64,000 bases of DNA, taken from the NCBI GenBank assembly GCA_035631315.1, contig DASQIZ010000020.1, positions 29,949 through 93,948 on the forward strand, in the 5' to 3' direction. Source of the DNA: 40CM-2-70-7 sp035631315. Lineage in GTDB: Bacteria; Gemmatimonadota; Gemmatimonadetes; Gemmatimonadales; GWC2-71-9. A program made the position numbers and the translations under genes. Below, piece by piece: positions 48,209 through 57,041 of this stretch; the first letter of the stretch is position 1; every line of letters begins with the position of its first letter. A model generated the notes under the pieces. That model saw only the letters and a program-made list of their open reading frames with translations. It did not search any database and was not told where the DNA came from.

Positions 48209-49671
48209 GCCAGATCCGCGCGCTCGGCAAACACACGCTCATCTACGCTGTCGGCATTCTGATCGGGAAGGCCGCGAGCTTCATCATGCTCCCGATCTAC
48301 ACCCGGTACCTGACCCCCGCCGACTACGGTGTGCTGGAGCTCCTCCAGATGACGATCGACGTGGTCGGGATGCTGGCGGGCCTGGGCATCGCCAGCAGTG
48401 TGTTCAAGTTCTATTCGGACGAAACGGCTCCGGAGGCCAAGGCCGAAGTCATCAGCACCTCGAGCACGGCTCTCGCGACCCTGTCACTGGGGACGGCGAT
48501 CGTGGGGTTTTTGTGGACGCCGCAGATCACGCGGCTCGTGCTCGGCGCGGGGCAGCCGGTCCTGTACTTCCATCTCTTCTTCATCGTCTACTTCGTCCAG
48601 ACCTTCACGACGATCCCTTACCTCTTCATCCGGGCGGAGCAGCGCTCGGTCATGTTCGTGACCTTGTCGGTGGTCCGGCTGATCATCGCGCTAAGCCTGA
48701 ATATCCTGTTCGTCGTGTATCTGAGAATGGGGGTGCGGGGCGTGTTGTTCAGCACGCTCATCGCCTGGTCTACGGTCGGCGGGTACCTCGTCGCCTACAC
48801 GTATCGACGGGTGGGTCTCCATTTTTCGCTTCCACGCATCAAGCGCATCGCGAGATTCTCGGCGCCCCTTGTCCTTTCGTCCCTGGCGAGCTTCGTGCTG
48901 ACGTTCTCGGACCGCTATTTCCTCAAGTACTACTCGAACAATGCCACGGTCGGCATCTACTCGTTGGCATACCAGTTCGGATTCGCGCTGGCGTATTTCG
49001 CATGGACTCCATTCAGCCAGATCTGGGATCCACAGCGTTACCAGATCGCCCGTCAGCCCGACGGGCAGGTCGTATTCCGGCGGGTTTTCTTTTACCTGAA
49101 CCTGGTCCTTCTGTCGCTCGCCTGCGTCATTGCGGTCACCGCGCATGACATTCTACGGGTGATGGCGGGGTACGCCTTCCAATCGGCCGCCGGTATCGTG
49201 CCGATCCTGATGCTCCCGTACATCCTGCAATCGTGGTCGTCGTACTGCGACCTCGGTCTGTTCCTCGAGCACCGCACGCGCTGGTTGGGTGGCGTCGCAG
49301 TGATCGCCGCGGCGTCCAACATCGCCCTCAATGTCCTGCTGATTCCACGGTACGGCGCGTACGGTGCCGCGTGGGCGACCGCCGGGGCGTTTTTCGTGCG
49401 GTTCATCCTCGTGTACCCCCTGTCCCAGCGGCTGTATCCGGTGCGGTTGGGGTGGGGAAGGGTGGCCGCGTTGGGTGCGGTGCTCATGCTGGCGTTTGTC
49501 GGACGACAATTCCTGCCGGTGACCCACATTGTCCCCTCCGTCGCGGCTAGCGCGCTGGTCCTGATCGCGACCGGGCTGGCGATTTATTTCGGGGTGCTGC
49601 GCGACTCCGAGCGCCAGGCGGCAAAGGAGTTCGCTTTGCGACCCCTGGCGCTGCTCCGGGCCGTGGCGTGA
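48205..49671 (+). CDS. Oligosaccharide flippase (Wzx/RfbX-type, MATE-like)
   Basis: 488 residues with 12-14 hydrophobic segments. KHTLIYAVGILIGKAASFIM, YTRYLTPADYGVLELLQM and LPRIKRIARFSAPLVLSSLA are typical. It should flip an undecaprenyl-linked glycan unit to the periplasm. Together with the ligase/polymerase-like protein this suggests a Wzx/Wzy-type route in this half of the locus, while the other half has an ABC exporter. Confidence 0.9.
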   Translation: MSQIRALGKHTLIYAVGILIGKAASFIMLPIYTRYLTPADYGVLELLQMTIDVVGMLAGLGIASSVFKFYSDETAPEAKAEVISTSSTALATLSLGTAIVGFLWTPQITRLVLGAGQPVLYFHLFFIVYFVQTFTTIPYLFIRAEQRSVMFVTLSVVRLIIALSLNILFVVYLRMGVRGVLFSTLIAWSTVGGYLVAYTYRRVGLHFSLPRIKRIARFSAPLVLSSLASFVLTFSDRYFLKYYSNNATVGIYSLAYQFGFALAYFAWTPFSQIWDPQRYQIARQPDGQVVFRRVFFYLNLVLLSLACVIAVTAHDILRVMAGYAFQSAAGIVPILMLPYILQSWSSYCDLGLFLEHRTRWLGGVAVIAAASNIALNVLLIPRYGAYGAAWATAGAFFVRFILVYPLSQRLYPVRLGWGRVAALGAVLMLAFVGRQFLPVTHIVPSVAASALVLIATGLAIYFGVLRDSERQAAKEFALRPLALLRAVA

Positions 49672-50576
49672 GGGCGCTCGGGAAGCAGCTGGCGGAACGG
49701 GCTGCGGTGCTTGCCGGTGTGCACCGCTGGGGCGCTCGGGGTTCGTCGGTGGTCCTGGCGTACCACAACATCGTTCCGGACGGTGATCGGGCGATGGGGG
49801 ATCGGAGCCTGCACCTGCCGGAACGCGAATTCGTCGATCAGGTCGACGCACTCCTGGAGTCACACGAGGTTGTTCCCATCGAGCAGGTCTTTGTTCTTCC
49901 GACCGCTTCCTCGTCAGCCAAGGGGCGAGCGGCCATTACATTCGACGACGCTTACTACGGCGCCCTCGTCGTCGGCTGGCCACACCTGCGGCGACGTGGT
50001 CTTCCCGCCACGATGTTCGTTCCCCCCGGCTGCCTGGGCGGTCAGTCCTTCTGGTGGGATGAGCTCGCCGACCCTGCGACCGGCACGCTTGATCGTCGTA
50101 TCCGGAATTACGGGCTCGACACGTTGGGAGGCGCCGGGCAGCGGATTCGGGGCTGGGCAGCGGAGCGGGGCATCGCGACTCAGACACTCCCGGCGCACGC
50201 CCGGTCTGGGACAGATGGCGACGTGCGCGAAGCCGCGGCCGGCGGGCTCCGCGTAGCATCTCACACCTGGTCGCACATCAATCTCGCGACTTCCGACGAG
50301 GCGACCGGTCGTGAAGAACTGACACGGACGAGCAGCTGGCTGGCTGATCACTATCCCAGCCACCCGACCTGGCTCGCGTACCCGTACGGGGCGGCCTCGA
50401 GTCGCTCCGCGGACCTTGCGCGTGCGGCGGGCCACCAGGGTGCGCTTCTCGTCAGTGGTGGTCCGTTTGAACCTGGGGCTCCGATCGATCGGTACCGCAT
50501 ACCCCGCGTCAACGTGCCGGCAGGCGTGTCCGTCGATGGCTTCCGGCTTCGAGTCGCCGGCGTGGTCACGCGCTGA
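49668..50576 (+). CDS. Polysaccharide deacetylase (NodB fold)
   Basis: 302 residues, GTG start overlapping the flippase stop. VVLAYHNIVPDGDR starts the fold. Motif 1 is ITFDDAYYGAL (two Asp), motif 2 VASHTWSHINLAT (H-x3-H), and PYGAASSRSADLARAAGH follows. No signal peptide; cytoplasmic or peripheral action on a precursor is possible. It is coupled to the ATP-grasp gene (TGATG). Confidence 0.88.
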   Translation: MRALGKQLAERAAVLAGVHRWGARGSSVVLAYHNIVPDGDRAMGDRSLHLPEREFVDQVDALLESHEVVPIEQVFVLPTASSSAKGRAAITFDDAYYGALVVGWPHLRRRGLPATMFVPPGCLGGQSFWWDELADPATGTLDRRIRNYGLDTLGGAGQRIRGWAAERGIATQTLPAHARSGTDGDVREAAAGGLRVASHTWSHINLATSDEATGREELTRTSSWLADHYPSHPTWLAYPYGAASSRSADLARAAGHQGALLVSGGPFEPGAPIDRYRIPRVNVPAGVSVDGFRLRVAGVVTR

Positions 50577-51730
50577 TGCGGGTGCTCGTCACTGATGGAG
50601 AGCAGCGAGCCGCCCTCGCCGTGGTTCGATCCCTCGGCCGGGCGGCGCACGAGGTGCGGGTATGTTCGGCCCGGCCGCGGTCACTCGCCGGAGGATCGCG
50701 GTATGCGCGAGCGGAAGCATTGGTCCCGGATCCCCTCGACGACGCAGGCAAGTACTCCGCGGCCATCACGGAGCTCGTCGTGCGATGGCGCACGCAGGTC
50801 GTGATCCCGATTTCGGACGCTTCAGCATTGGCTCTCCTCCCCAGCCGCGCCGAACTGGAGGCCGCGGGCGCCCGGCTCCCGTTCCCCTCAGAAGCGATAT
50901 TCCGTGAAATCAGTGACAAGGCCGTCGTGTTTCGCGCCGCGGGTCGCGTGGGGATTCAGGTGCCGCAGCAGACTGCCCTCGGCGGTCCGGCAATCGCTCC
51001 GGACGACCTTCGCTTTCCGGTAGTCGTGAAGCCTGCTCGTTCTGTGGTCGAGCGCGACGGGAAGCGCCTGAAGACCGCGGTCGCCTATGCGAGCGACGGG
51101 GCTGAGCTGAACCGCTTGCTCACCGACCTCCCCGTCTCCACGTATCCAGTCCTGCTTCAAGAACGGATCGTCGGTCCCGGGGTCGGGATCTTCGTCTTCC
51201 GGTGGGACGGCCAGGTGCGCGCAGTGTTCGCCCACCGCCGAATCCGCGAGAAGCCGCCGTCCGGGGGCGTCAGCGTCTATCGGGAAAGCATTCCCGCAGA
51301 CCCGGCACTCGTACGGCGCTCGATCGCACTCCTCGAGTCTTTTCAGTGGCAGGGCGTCGCCATGGTCGAGTACAAGCTGGACGAGCGGACGGGAGAGGCC
51401 TACTTGATGGAGATCAACGGCCGGTTCTGGGGGTCGCTGCAGCTCGCCATCGACTCGGGCGTCGATTTCCCTCGGCTCCTCCTTTCGGCACTGGCCGGGG
51501 AGCCGGGCATGGAGCCCACGACCTATCAGGTGGGAGTCCGGAGCCGGTGGTGGTGGGGGGACGTCGATCATGTCTTGCTTCGCTGGAAGAGCGGGGGTGG
51601 GGAGGGCCGGTGGCGGGCCCTCTGGGATTTCGTCGCGTCCACGTTTCGCTCCGGGCGGGAGGAATCGACCCGGTATGGTGACCTCCGGCCGTTCGTGCGG
51701 GAAACCCTGCAGTGGATTCGGGGACGGTAG
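50576..51730 (+). CDS. ATP-grasp family ligase
   Basis: 384 residues. A Rossmann-like N-terminal domain (VLVTDGEQRAALAVVRSLGR) is followed by ATP-grasp elements: FPVVVKPARSV, VLLQERIVGPGVGIFVF, VEYKLDERTGEAYLMEINGR (metal ligands) and FWGSLQLAIDSGVDFPRLLL. It is a paralogue-type match to the ATP-grasp protein at 18596-19828 in layout. In glycan loci such ligases are placed with deacetylases and may add an amino acid to a sugar amine or carboxylate; the substrate is unknown. Confidence 0.87.
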   Translation: MRVLVTDGEQRAALAVVRSLGRAAHEVRVCSARPRSLAGGSRYARAEALVPDPLDDAGKYSAAITELVVRWRTQVVIPISDASALALLPSRAELEAAGARLPFPSEAIFREISDKAVVFRAAGRVGIQVPQQTALGGPAIAPDDLRFPVVVKPARSVVERDGKRLKTAVAYASDGAELNRLLTDLPVSTYPVLLQERIVGPGVGIFVFRWDGQVRAVFAHRRIREKPPSGGVSVYRESIPADPALVRRSIALLESFQWQGVAMVEYKLDERTGEAYLMEINGRFWGSLQLAIDSGVDFPRLLLSALAGEPGMEPTTYQVGVRSRWWWGDVDHVLLRWKSGGGEGRWRALWDFVASTFRSGREESTRYGDLRPFVRETLQWIRGR

Positions 51731-52731
51731 TGGGCCGCCCGGGGACTGAGCCGACGAAACTGCTCCTCTCGGTGGACACGGAGGAGGACAACTGGAAACC
51801 CGCTCGCACGGGAATCACCGTGGAGAACGTCCGCGAAATTCCGCGGCTGCAGCAGTTCTGCGAGCGCTTGGGACTGCGCCCAACGTACTTCGTGAACTAC
51901 CAGGTGATGGCGCAACGCTGGGCCGCTGACGTCTTCGGGGGAATTCATCGGTCGGGACGGGCCGAAGTCGGCGGACACGTGCATCCGTGGAATACGCCGC
52001 CGTGCGAGGACGGCGGGGACCGATTCGGTACCATGCTCTGCAGCTATCCGGCGGATATGCAGGACGCGCTGATCCGGATCGTGACCGAGCACATCGGCTC
52101 GGCAACCGGATCGGCGCCCACGTCATTCCGGGCAGGACGGTTCGGGTTGAACCAGATGACGGTGGGGTTCCTGGCGGGGCTGGGGTATCGAGTCGACAGC
52201 AGCGTCACCCCGTACTTCTCCTGGGGAGGGAGGGGCGGCGGCGTGGGCGGGCAGGACTTCACGAATGCGCCACTGGGAATCTACCGGATCGACGAATCCG
52301 CGCCGGTGACTCAAAGCGTTGCGGGCGGCGCGCTGATCGAGGTCCCCATCTCGTCAGGATTCACGCGCCTGGGGCCGCGTTCATGGAGGCATTTGGCTTC
52401 TCTTCGTCGGCGCGATGACCTGCCCTCGCGGGCGGTGCTGTCGGTGGCGAACCGGTTCGGCCGGGTCCGCCGGGTCCTCCTGAGTCCCGAAGTCGCTACG
52501 CTGTCCGACATGCTGGCATTGGCGCGCGGGCTCGTTCGCGAAAGGGTTTCTCATGTTCACCTGTTCTTTCACGGCACGAGTATGCGACCCGGCCTGACCC
52601 CGTTCACTCGGACCGCAGCGGATGTTGACCGGCTTCTGGGGCGGGTTGAGGGATTTGTGGAGGGCCTCACGGCGCTCACGTCGGTGAAGCCGATGACGGT
52701 GACCGAAGCCGCGCTGGCGAGCGCCGTCTAG
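51730..52731 (+). CDS. Divergent polysaccharide deacetylase-like protein
   Basis: 333 residues from the GTG overlapping the ATP-grasp stop; GTG 51712 is an alternative. LLLSVDTEEDNWKP (Asp-Glu site), EVGGHVHPWNTPPCED (His-x-His), SFRAGRFGLNQMT and HLFFHGTSMRPGLTPF follow NodB-fold order, but the motifs deviate from the classical set. It may deacetylate a sugar or be a non-deacetylating relative. Converges with the DUF4038 gene with 19 bp between. Confidence 0.75.
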   Translation: MGRPGTEPTKLLLSVDTEEDNWKPARTGITVENVREIPRLQQFCERLGLRPTYFVNYQVMAQRWAADVFGGIHRSGRAEVGGHVHPWNTPPCEDGGDRFGTMLCSYPADMQDALIRIVTEHIGSATGSAPTSFRAGRFGLNQMTVGFLAGLGYRVDSSVTPYFSWGGRGGGVGGQDFTNAPLGIYRIDESAPVTQSVAGGALIEVPISSGFTRLGPRSWRHLASLRRRDDLPSRAVLSVANRFGRVRRVLLSPEVATLSDMLALARGLVRERVSHVHLFFHGTSMRPGLTPFTRTAADVDRLLGRVEGFVEGLTALTSVKPMTVTEAALASAV

Positions 52732-52750
52732 GGCGACGCTGGTCAGCGGT

Positions 52751-54115
52751 TCAGGGTGGGCCGAACCCGAACGTCGGGTTGTCGAGCACCAGTACCCAGT
52801 CTCCCGGTCCGGGAGTCGTAAAGCTCCGGGTGACCGCGGGGAGTGCTCCGAGCGAGGTCACTGTGCCGTTCGAAGGGTTGTACCACCAGCCGTTGAGGGT
52901 GCTCGCCTGAAGGGTGGACGGATCGACGGTAATCGACGTCGGGCCCGGAACGTATGCGATGATCGACGAGTGATCACTGGCCGCCGCGGTCATGACCATG
53001 TTGAGGAGGCCGGGGGTGCCATACCCGGTGGTCACAACCGTGTGGGACTCATCCGGCACCAGCAGATGGAAGTGTCGCGACGCAAAGAGGCGGTGGAAGT
53101 ACGTCATGTTGATTGATCCCTGCCGCTCCATGGCGCTCTTCCAGTCGGTGCTCGCGCAGAAGTCGGTCAGGGTGCGAGCACCGAACCCCCACACCGGGCA
53201 GTCACCGAACACGCTCCCGCCGGTTCCACCCGCGAGAACGGTGTAATAGGATTGGGAACGCAACTGCTGGGCCGAGATGTTGCTCTCCCCCTCGAAATGG
53301 TGCTCGATGAGGAAGAACGGAAGCGCCGGTGAGACGTGATACGCGGTGAGCGCGGGCTCGTACGTGGCGCTGTCGCCGGTGTAGATCGCGTTGAGTGTCA
53401 GCCACGTTGCCCCGGGCCAGGGTGTCACAGCCATTTGGCCCCGCACGTTGTGTGCCGTCATGAGATGCCGAGTGTCGACGGATCCAAGGGCACTGACGAA
53501 GGTCTGCATCTGGGCTCGGACTGGAGACGGGTCCATGTCACCGCCAATCACCCAGATGATGTTGTCGTAGGACTTGTACCGATTTCCCACATACTCCCCC
53601 CAGGCCGCGATGTCGGCGGGCGACGCTGCCTGAACCTCGCGACACCATCCCTGATCCCCACAGTCGTATCCGAGATAGAGCGGGTCGAGGAGGACCACGA
53701 TGCCGCGATTGGCCGCGTCTTGAATGATGTAGTCCGCGTGCCGGAAGTAGTCCTCGTTGGGCGTGGCGAATGGGCGTCCGGAGAACGGGGGCAGACCGTA
53801 GATATCGGCCGGCGCGCGAGCGGCGAACTTGTGCTCGATCAGGCTCACCACCACCGCGGTGAAGCCCTTGTCGCAGCGATTCGCGAGGTACGCGTCGGCG
53901 TCCTGGTCGGACAGTTGCGCAATGAGCGACCAGCCGGCATCCCCGGCAATGAGAAAGGGTACGCCGTGTTGGTCCGTGAGGAAACGGCCGTCGGGGCTTG
54001 CCTTTACCAGCAGACCACCCGGCGGCGTCGCCGGGCACCGGCCATGAAGGGCGGGCCGGTTGCTGGTCATGCAGGCGATGGACAGCGCGACGGCCAGGGC
54101 TCCCAGCGCCTTCAC
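52751..54115 (-). CDS. DUF4038-type glycoside hydrolase-like lipoprotein (apiosidase-like)
   Basis: 454 residues, GTG start. The N-terminus ALGALAVALSIACMTSN is a lipoprotein-like signal. The TIM-barrel DUF4038 part contains FLTDQHGVPFLIAGDAGWSL, VVVSLIEHKFAARAP, YDNIIWVIGGDMDPSP (acid candidate), LNAIYTGDSATYEPAL and FFLIEHHFEGE (Glu candidate). The last about 90 residues are a beta-sandwich (SIIAYVPGPTSITVDPSTLQ) like the usual putative collagen-binding domain. It is the last gene of the export operon, coupled to Wzt by 4 bp. It may cut or remodel the exported glycan. Confidence 0.82.
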   Translation of the reverse strand: MKALGALAVALSIACMTSNRPALHGRCPATPPGGLLVKASPDGRFLTDQHGVPFLIAGDAGWSLIAQLSDQDADAYLANRCDKGFTAVVVSLIEHKFAARAPADIYGLPPFSGRPFATPNEDYFRHADYIIQDAANRGIVVLLDPLYLGYDCGDQGWCREVQAASPADIAAWGEYVGNRYKSYDNIIWVIGGDMDPSPVRAQMQTFVSALGSVDTRHLMTAHNVRGQMAVTPWPGATWLTLNAIYTGDSATYEPALTAYHVSPALPFFLIEHHFEGESNISAQQLRSQSYYTVLAGGTGGSVFGDCPVWGFGARTLTDFCASTDWKSAMERQGSINMTYFHRLFASRHFHLLVPDESHTVVTTGYGTPGLLNMVMTAAASDHSSIIAYVPGPTSITVDPSTLQASTLNGWWYNPSNGTVTSLGALPAVTRSFTTPGPGDWVLVLDNPTFGFGPP

Positions 54116-55350
54116 GTCGTCGCCGGCACCGGGTTGAGTCCCGCCCCGGCCCGCACCACATCGTAGCGCTGTACAGTCGGGTAGAGTGATACGGCGCCGC
54201 GGATATCGCGGTCAGGTGTCACGAGCATGGTGGCGGCGGGGAACCAATGGTCGTACTGCTTCTGGGCGTCGTACCGGTGGAGGTACAGACCCACGTTAAA
54301 AGCGCCGGCGCCCAAGTGGAGATCGAGGGCAAAGGTGCAGTGGAGCGTGTCACCCGGGTCCAGGGTGGCGGGCGGCGTGCCGAGCCGTTCCGAGGACGTG
54401 TTGAAGACACTGTAGTGCGATTCGTCATGAAGATCGAGAACGACCGCAATCCGCTCGACGCGGACGCGCGCGCGCACCTCCACGTCGATGAACGCCTGCT
54501 CACCGCTGCGAAAGTCGAGTCGCTCCCGTTCCGCGTCCCGTACCGTGATTCTGGTGAGGGCAACCGGGGCTTCGGGATCGACGACTCGCTGACCCTGGGC
54601 CCGTTGCATGTACGCCCGCAGGACCTCTTCTGATGGGCCAATGGCGGCGATCTTCCCACGCTCCATCAGCAGGCTTCGAGGGCACAGGTCCGCCACGGCG
54701 CGAAGGTTATGCGAAACGAAGATCACCGTCGCGCCGCTCCGGATCACCTCTTCCATCCGTTCCTGGCACTTCTGCTGGAAAACGTAGTCGCCTACACTCA
54801 GCACCTCGTCCACGACTAGGATATCGGGGTCGACGTGCGCGGCGACCGCGAAGCCCAGACGGGCGAACATCCCCGACGAATACCGTTTCACCGGCGTGTC
54901 GATGAAGTCCTTCATCCCCGCGAAGTCCACGATCGCATCGAATTTCCTGGCGATCTCGGCGCGGGTCATCCCCAGGATGGTCCCGTTCAGGAAGATGTTT
55001 TCCCGACCAGTGAGATCCGGATGAAATCCGGCCCCGACCTCGATGAGCGCGGAGAGACGGCCGCGCATGCGCACGGCCCCCATGGTTGGACGCATGATAC
55101 CGGAGAGCAGTTTGAGGACGGTGCTCTTGCCGGCCCCGTTGGCGCCGACCACGCCGAGCGCTTCACCCTGTTTGACTTCGAACGACACGTCATTCAAGGC
55201 CCAGAACTCGCGGCGTTCCAGTGCTTCCGGATGACGGGGTTGGAGCAGGCGCCGGGTCATGGCGGGGATGAGGTCGCGGAGAGAGTCGTACAGTTCTCCC
55301 CGCTTGAATTTCTTGTAGACGCTGTCAAAGACAACGGGCGGTGCGCTCAT
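54112..55350 (-). CDS. wzt: ABC transporter ATPase for polysaccharide export (Wzt-type)
   Basis: 412 residues. Nucleotide-binding domain (about 1-250): Walker A GANGAGKST, YSSGMFARLGFAVAAHVDPD (signature), ILVVDEVLSVGD and the His switch FVSHN. The C-terminal about 150 residues form a Wzt_C-like beta-sandwich (GEQAFIDVEVRARVRV; FALDLHLGAGAFNVGLYLHR) that in O9/O12-type systems binds the modified end of the O-polysaccharide. It pairs with the adjacent Wzm-type permease. A separate glycan-binding tail implies a terminally modified polymer, made by operon enzymes (methyl-, pyruvyl-transferase). Confidence 0.92.
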   Translation of the reverse strand: MSAPPVVFDSVYKKFKRGELYDSLRDLIPAMTRRLLQPRHPEALERREFWALNDVSFEVKQGEALGVVGANGAGKSTVLKLLSGIMRPTMGAVRMRGRLSALIEVGAGFHPDLTGRENIFLNGTILGMTRAEIARKFDAIVDFAGMKDFIDTPVKRYSSGMFARLGFAVAAHVDPDILVVDEVLSVGDYVFQQKCQERMEEVIRSGATVIFVSHNLRAVADLCPRSLLMERGKIAAIGPSEEVLRAYMQRAQGQRVVDPEAPVALTRITVRDAERERLDFRSGEQAFIDVEVRARVRVERIAVVLDLHDESHYSVFNTSSERLGTPPATLDPGDTLHCTFALDLHLGAGAFNVGLYLHRYDAQKQYDHWFPAATMLVTPDRDIRGAVSLYPTVQRYDVVRAGAGLNPVPATT

Positions 55351-55356
55351 GGACGG

Positions 55357-56142
55357 TCAGATGCTTTCCGCAAAGTAAGGTTCGAGGCGCTTGAAGAGGG
55401 CCAAACCGCCGATGCATGTGACCAGCGCCCAGACGGTGCTGTAGGCGACCCACGGGAGTTCGGGTGCGCGGTGATACACCACCGTGGCCGACAGGCCCTG
55501 CAGCAGCGGGGCCACGGGATTCAGCAACAGCCAGTGCCCGTAGTGCGGGAACAGGCTGGAGTCGTAAAAGACCGGGGTGAAAAAGATGGCGAAGGTCAGG
55601 AACACTTCGACGATGTACTTCACATCCCGGAAAAACAGGCTGGCGGCCGCCAGCAGGATCCCCCAGCCGGCGACCAGGAGGACGAAGATCAGGAGGATGG
55701 GGATGACCCATAGCAGCTCCCACGAGGCGCCGACGTGAAACACCACCAGCAGGACGGCCAGGAGCGTGAGGGCCACCAGGAGGTCCGTGATCTGCGCCAG
55801 GGTCGCCGCGAGCGGGAAGATCTCGCGGGGCATGTAGATCTTCGTCACGAGGGACGTGTTATTGATCAGGCTATTCGACGAGAAGCGAATGGCGCCTACC
55901 AGAAATGCCCAGGGAATGGATTTGACGGAGACCGCCAGCATTTCCGACGCGGTCACGATCGTTCGCCCGCTGACTGCGAAGCCGTATCGGACCAGGATGC
56001 CTGCCGCCACGATCAATCCGGGCATGAGGATCGCCCACAGGAACCCCATCACCGACTGCTTGTAACGCACTCGGATGTCCCGGAGCGCGAGCATATAGAG
56101 CAGATCGCGGCGTCGGACGAGCTCACGGAGCGTCGCGATCAT
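55357..56142 (-). CDS. wzm: ABC transporter permease for polysaccharide export (Wzm-type)
   Basis: 261 residues from ATG 56142. RDLLYMLALRDIRVRYKQSVMG is the typical cytoplasmic start of ABC-2 polysaccharide permeases; six hydrophobic segments follow. FFTPVFYDSSLFPHYGHWLLLNPVAP is the conserved C-terminal loop region (cited in part: NPVAPLLQGLSAT). It exports a finished lipid-linked glycan with Wzt. It ends 7 bp before the Wzt start codon. Confidence 0.92.
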   Translation of the reverse strand: MIATLRELVRRRDLLYMLALRDIRVRYKQSVMGFLWAILMPGLIVAAGILVRYGFAVSGRTIVTASEMLAVSVKSIPWAFLVGAIRFSSNSLINNTSLVTKIYMPREIFPLAATLAQITDLLVALTLLAVLLVVFHVGASWELLWVIPILLIFVLLVAGWGILLAAASLFFRDVKYIVEVFLTFAIFFTPVFYDSSLFPHYGHWLLLNPVAPLLQGLSATVVYHRAPELPWVAYSTVWALVTCIGGLALFKRLEPYFAESI

Positions 56143-57041
56143 TGGTGGCGCACTCCGGCATCCTGGAGCACGTCCCCCTTGATCACGTCCCGGAACAGCC
56201 GGTCGCGGTCCATGATCATGATCCGTGCGACGAACGCGGCCAGCCTGACCTTGTCGGACAGGGGCAATGGGGCGCGGGCCGCGACCTTCCAGTGCTCCCA
56301 ATACCGCTTCCACCCCATCAATTCGCTCGGGGTACTTCCCTTGGGGTCCAGATGAGCGATGCGTGCAGGCGGGGCGATGTTGCTCATTGCGGCATCGTGG
56401 AACCGCCGCAGCAGGAGTCGCTCCGGGATACGGACGAATCGGCCGTACAATGCCAGGCCGGTCAGGAAGACATTGTCATGGCTGAGGAAGTTGCCGAACA
56501 GCCCGTTCCGGGTGACCGCCTTTCGCCGCATCAGGCCCCAGATCGCGTGGCACCGTCCCAGCGTAAAGAAGACCTGACGGAACCGTGCCGGTGGTGTGGA
56601 GAGGTCGGCGCGCAGGGAGTCTTCGAACTCGAGCGTGACCTTGCCCCGATCGTCAATGAAGTTCGTGTCCGAATATGCCAGGACCACGCCCGGATCGTCG
56701 TCGAGGATGTCCATACAGCGTTGCACGTAGGTCGGCAGGCTCACGTCATCCGCTCCGGCCCATCGAAAATACTCCCCTCGGGAGGCGGGGAAGAGATAAT
56801 TGAAGTTCGCGATCGCGCCGATGTTCTGCGGGTGCCGCACGTAACGAATGCGGGGATCTCGCGCGGCGAAGTCGCGCACGATCTCGCTCGTCCGGTCGGT
56901 GGACGCGTTGTCCGCGACCAGAAGCTCGAAATCCTCGTAGGTCTGCGCCAGAATGCCTCGGAGCGCTTCGCCGACAAACGGTTCCCCGTTGAACACCGGC
57001 ATCCCGATGCTCACGCGTGGATTTCTGTCAATCGTACTCAT
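56139..57041 (-). CDS. Glycosyltransferase family 2
   Basis: 300 residues from ATG 57041. VSIGMPVFNGEPFVGEALRG, FELLVADNASTDRTSEIVRD, NIGAIANFNYLFPASRGEYF and WAGADD (metal site) define a GT-A enzyme. It overlaps Wzm and the pyruvyltransferase by 4 bp each, as in a coupled operon. The sugar transferred is unknown. Confidence 0.92.
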   Translation of the reverse strand: MSTIDRNPRVSIGMPVFNGEPFVGEALRGILAQTYEDFELLVADNASTDRTSEIVRDFAARDPRIRYVRHPQNIGAIANFNYLFPASRGEYFRWAGADDVSLPTYVQRCMDILDDDPGVVLAYSDTNFIDDRGKVTLEFEDSLRADLSTPPARFRQVFFTLGRCHAIWGLMRRKAVTRNGLFGNFLSHDNVFLTGLALYGRFVRIPERLLLRRFHDAAMSNIAPPARIAHLDPKGSTPSELMGWKRYWEHWKVAARAPLPLSDKVRLAAFVARIMIMDRDRLFRDVIKGDVLQDAGVRHQ

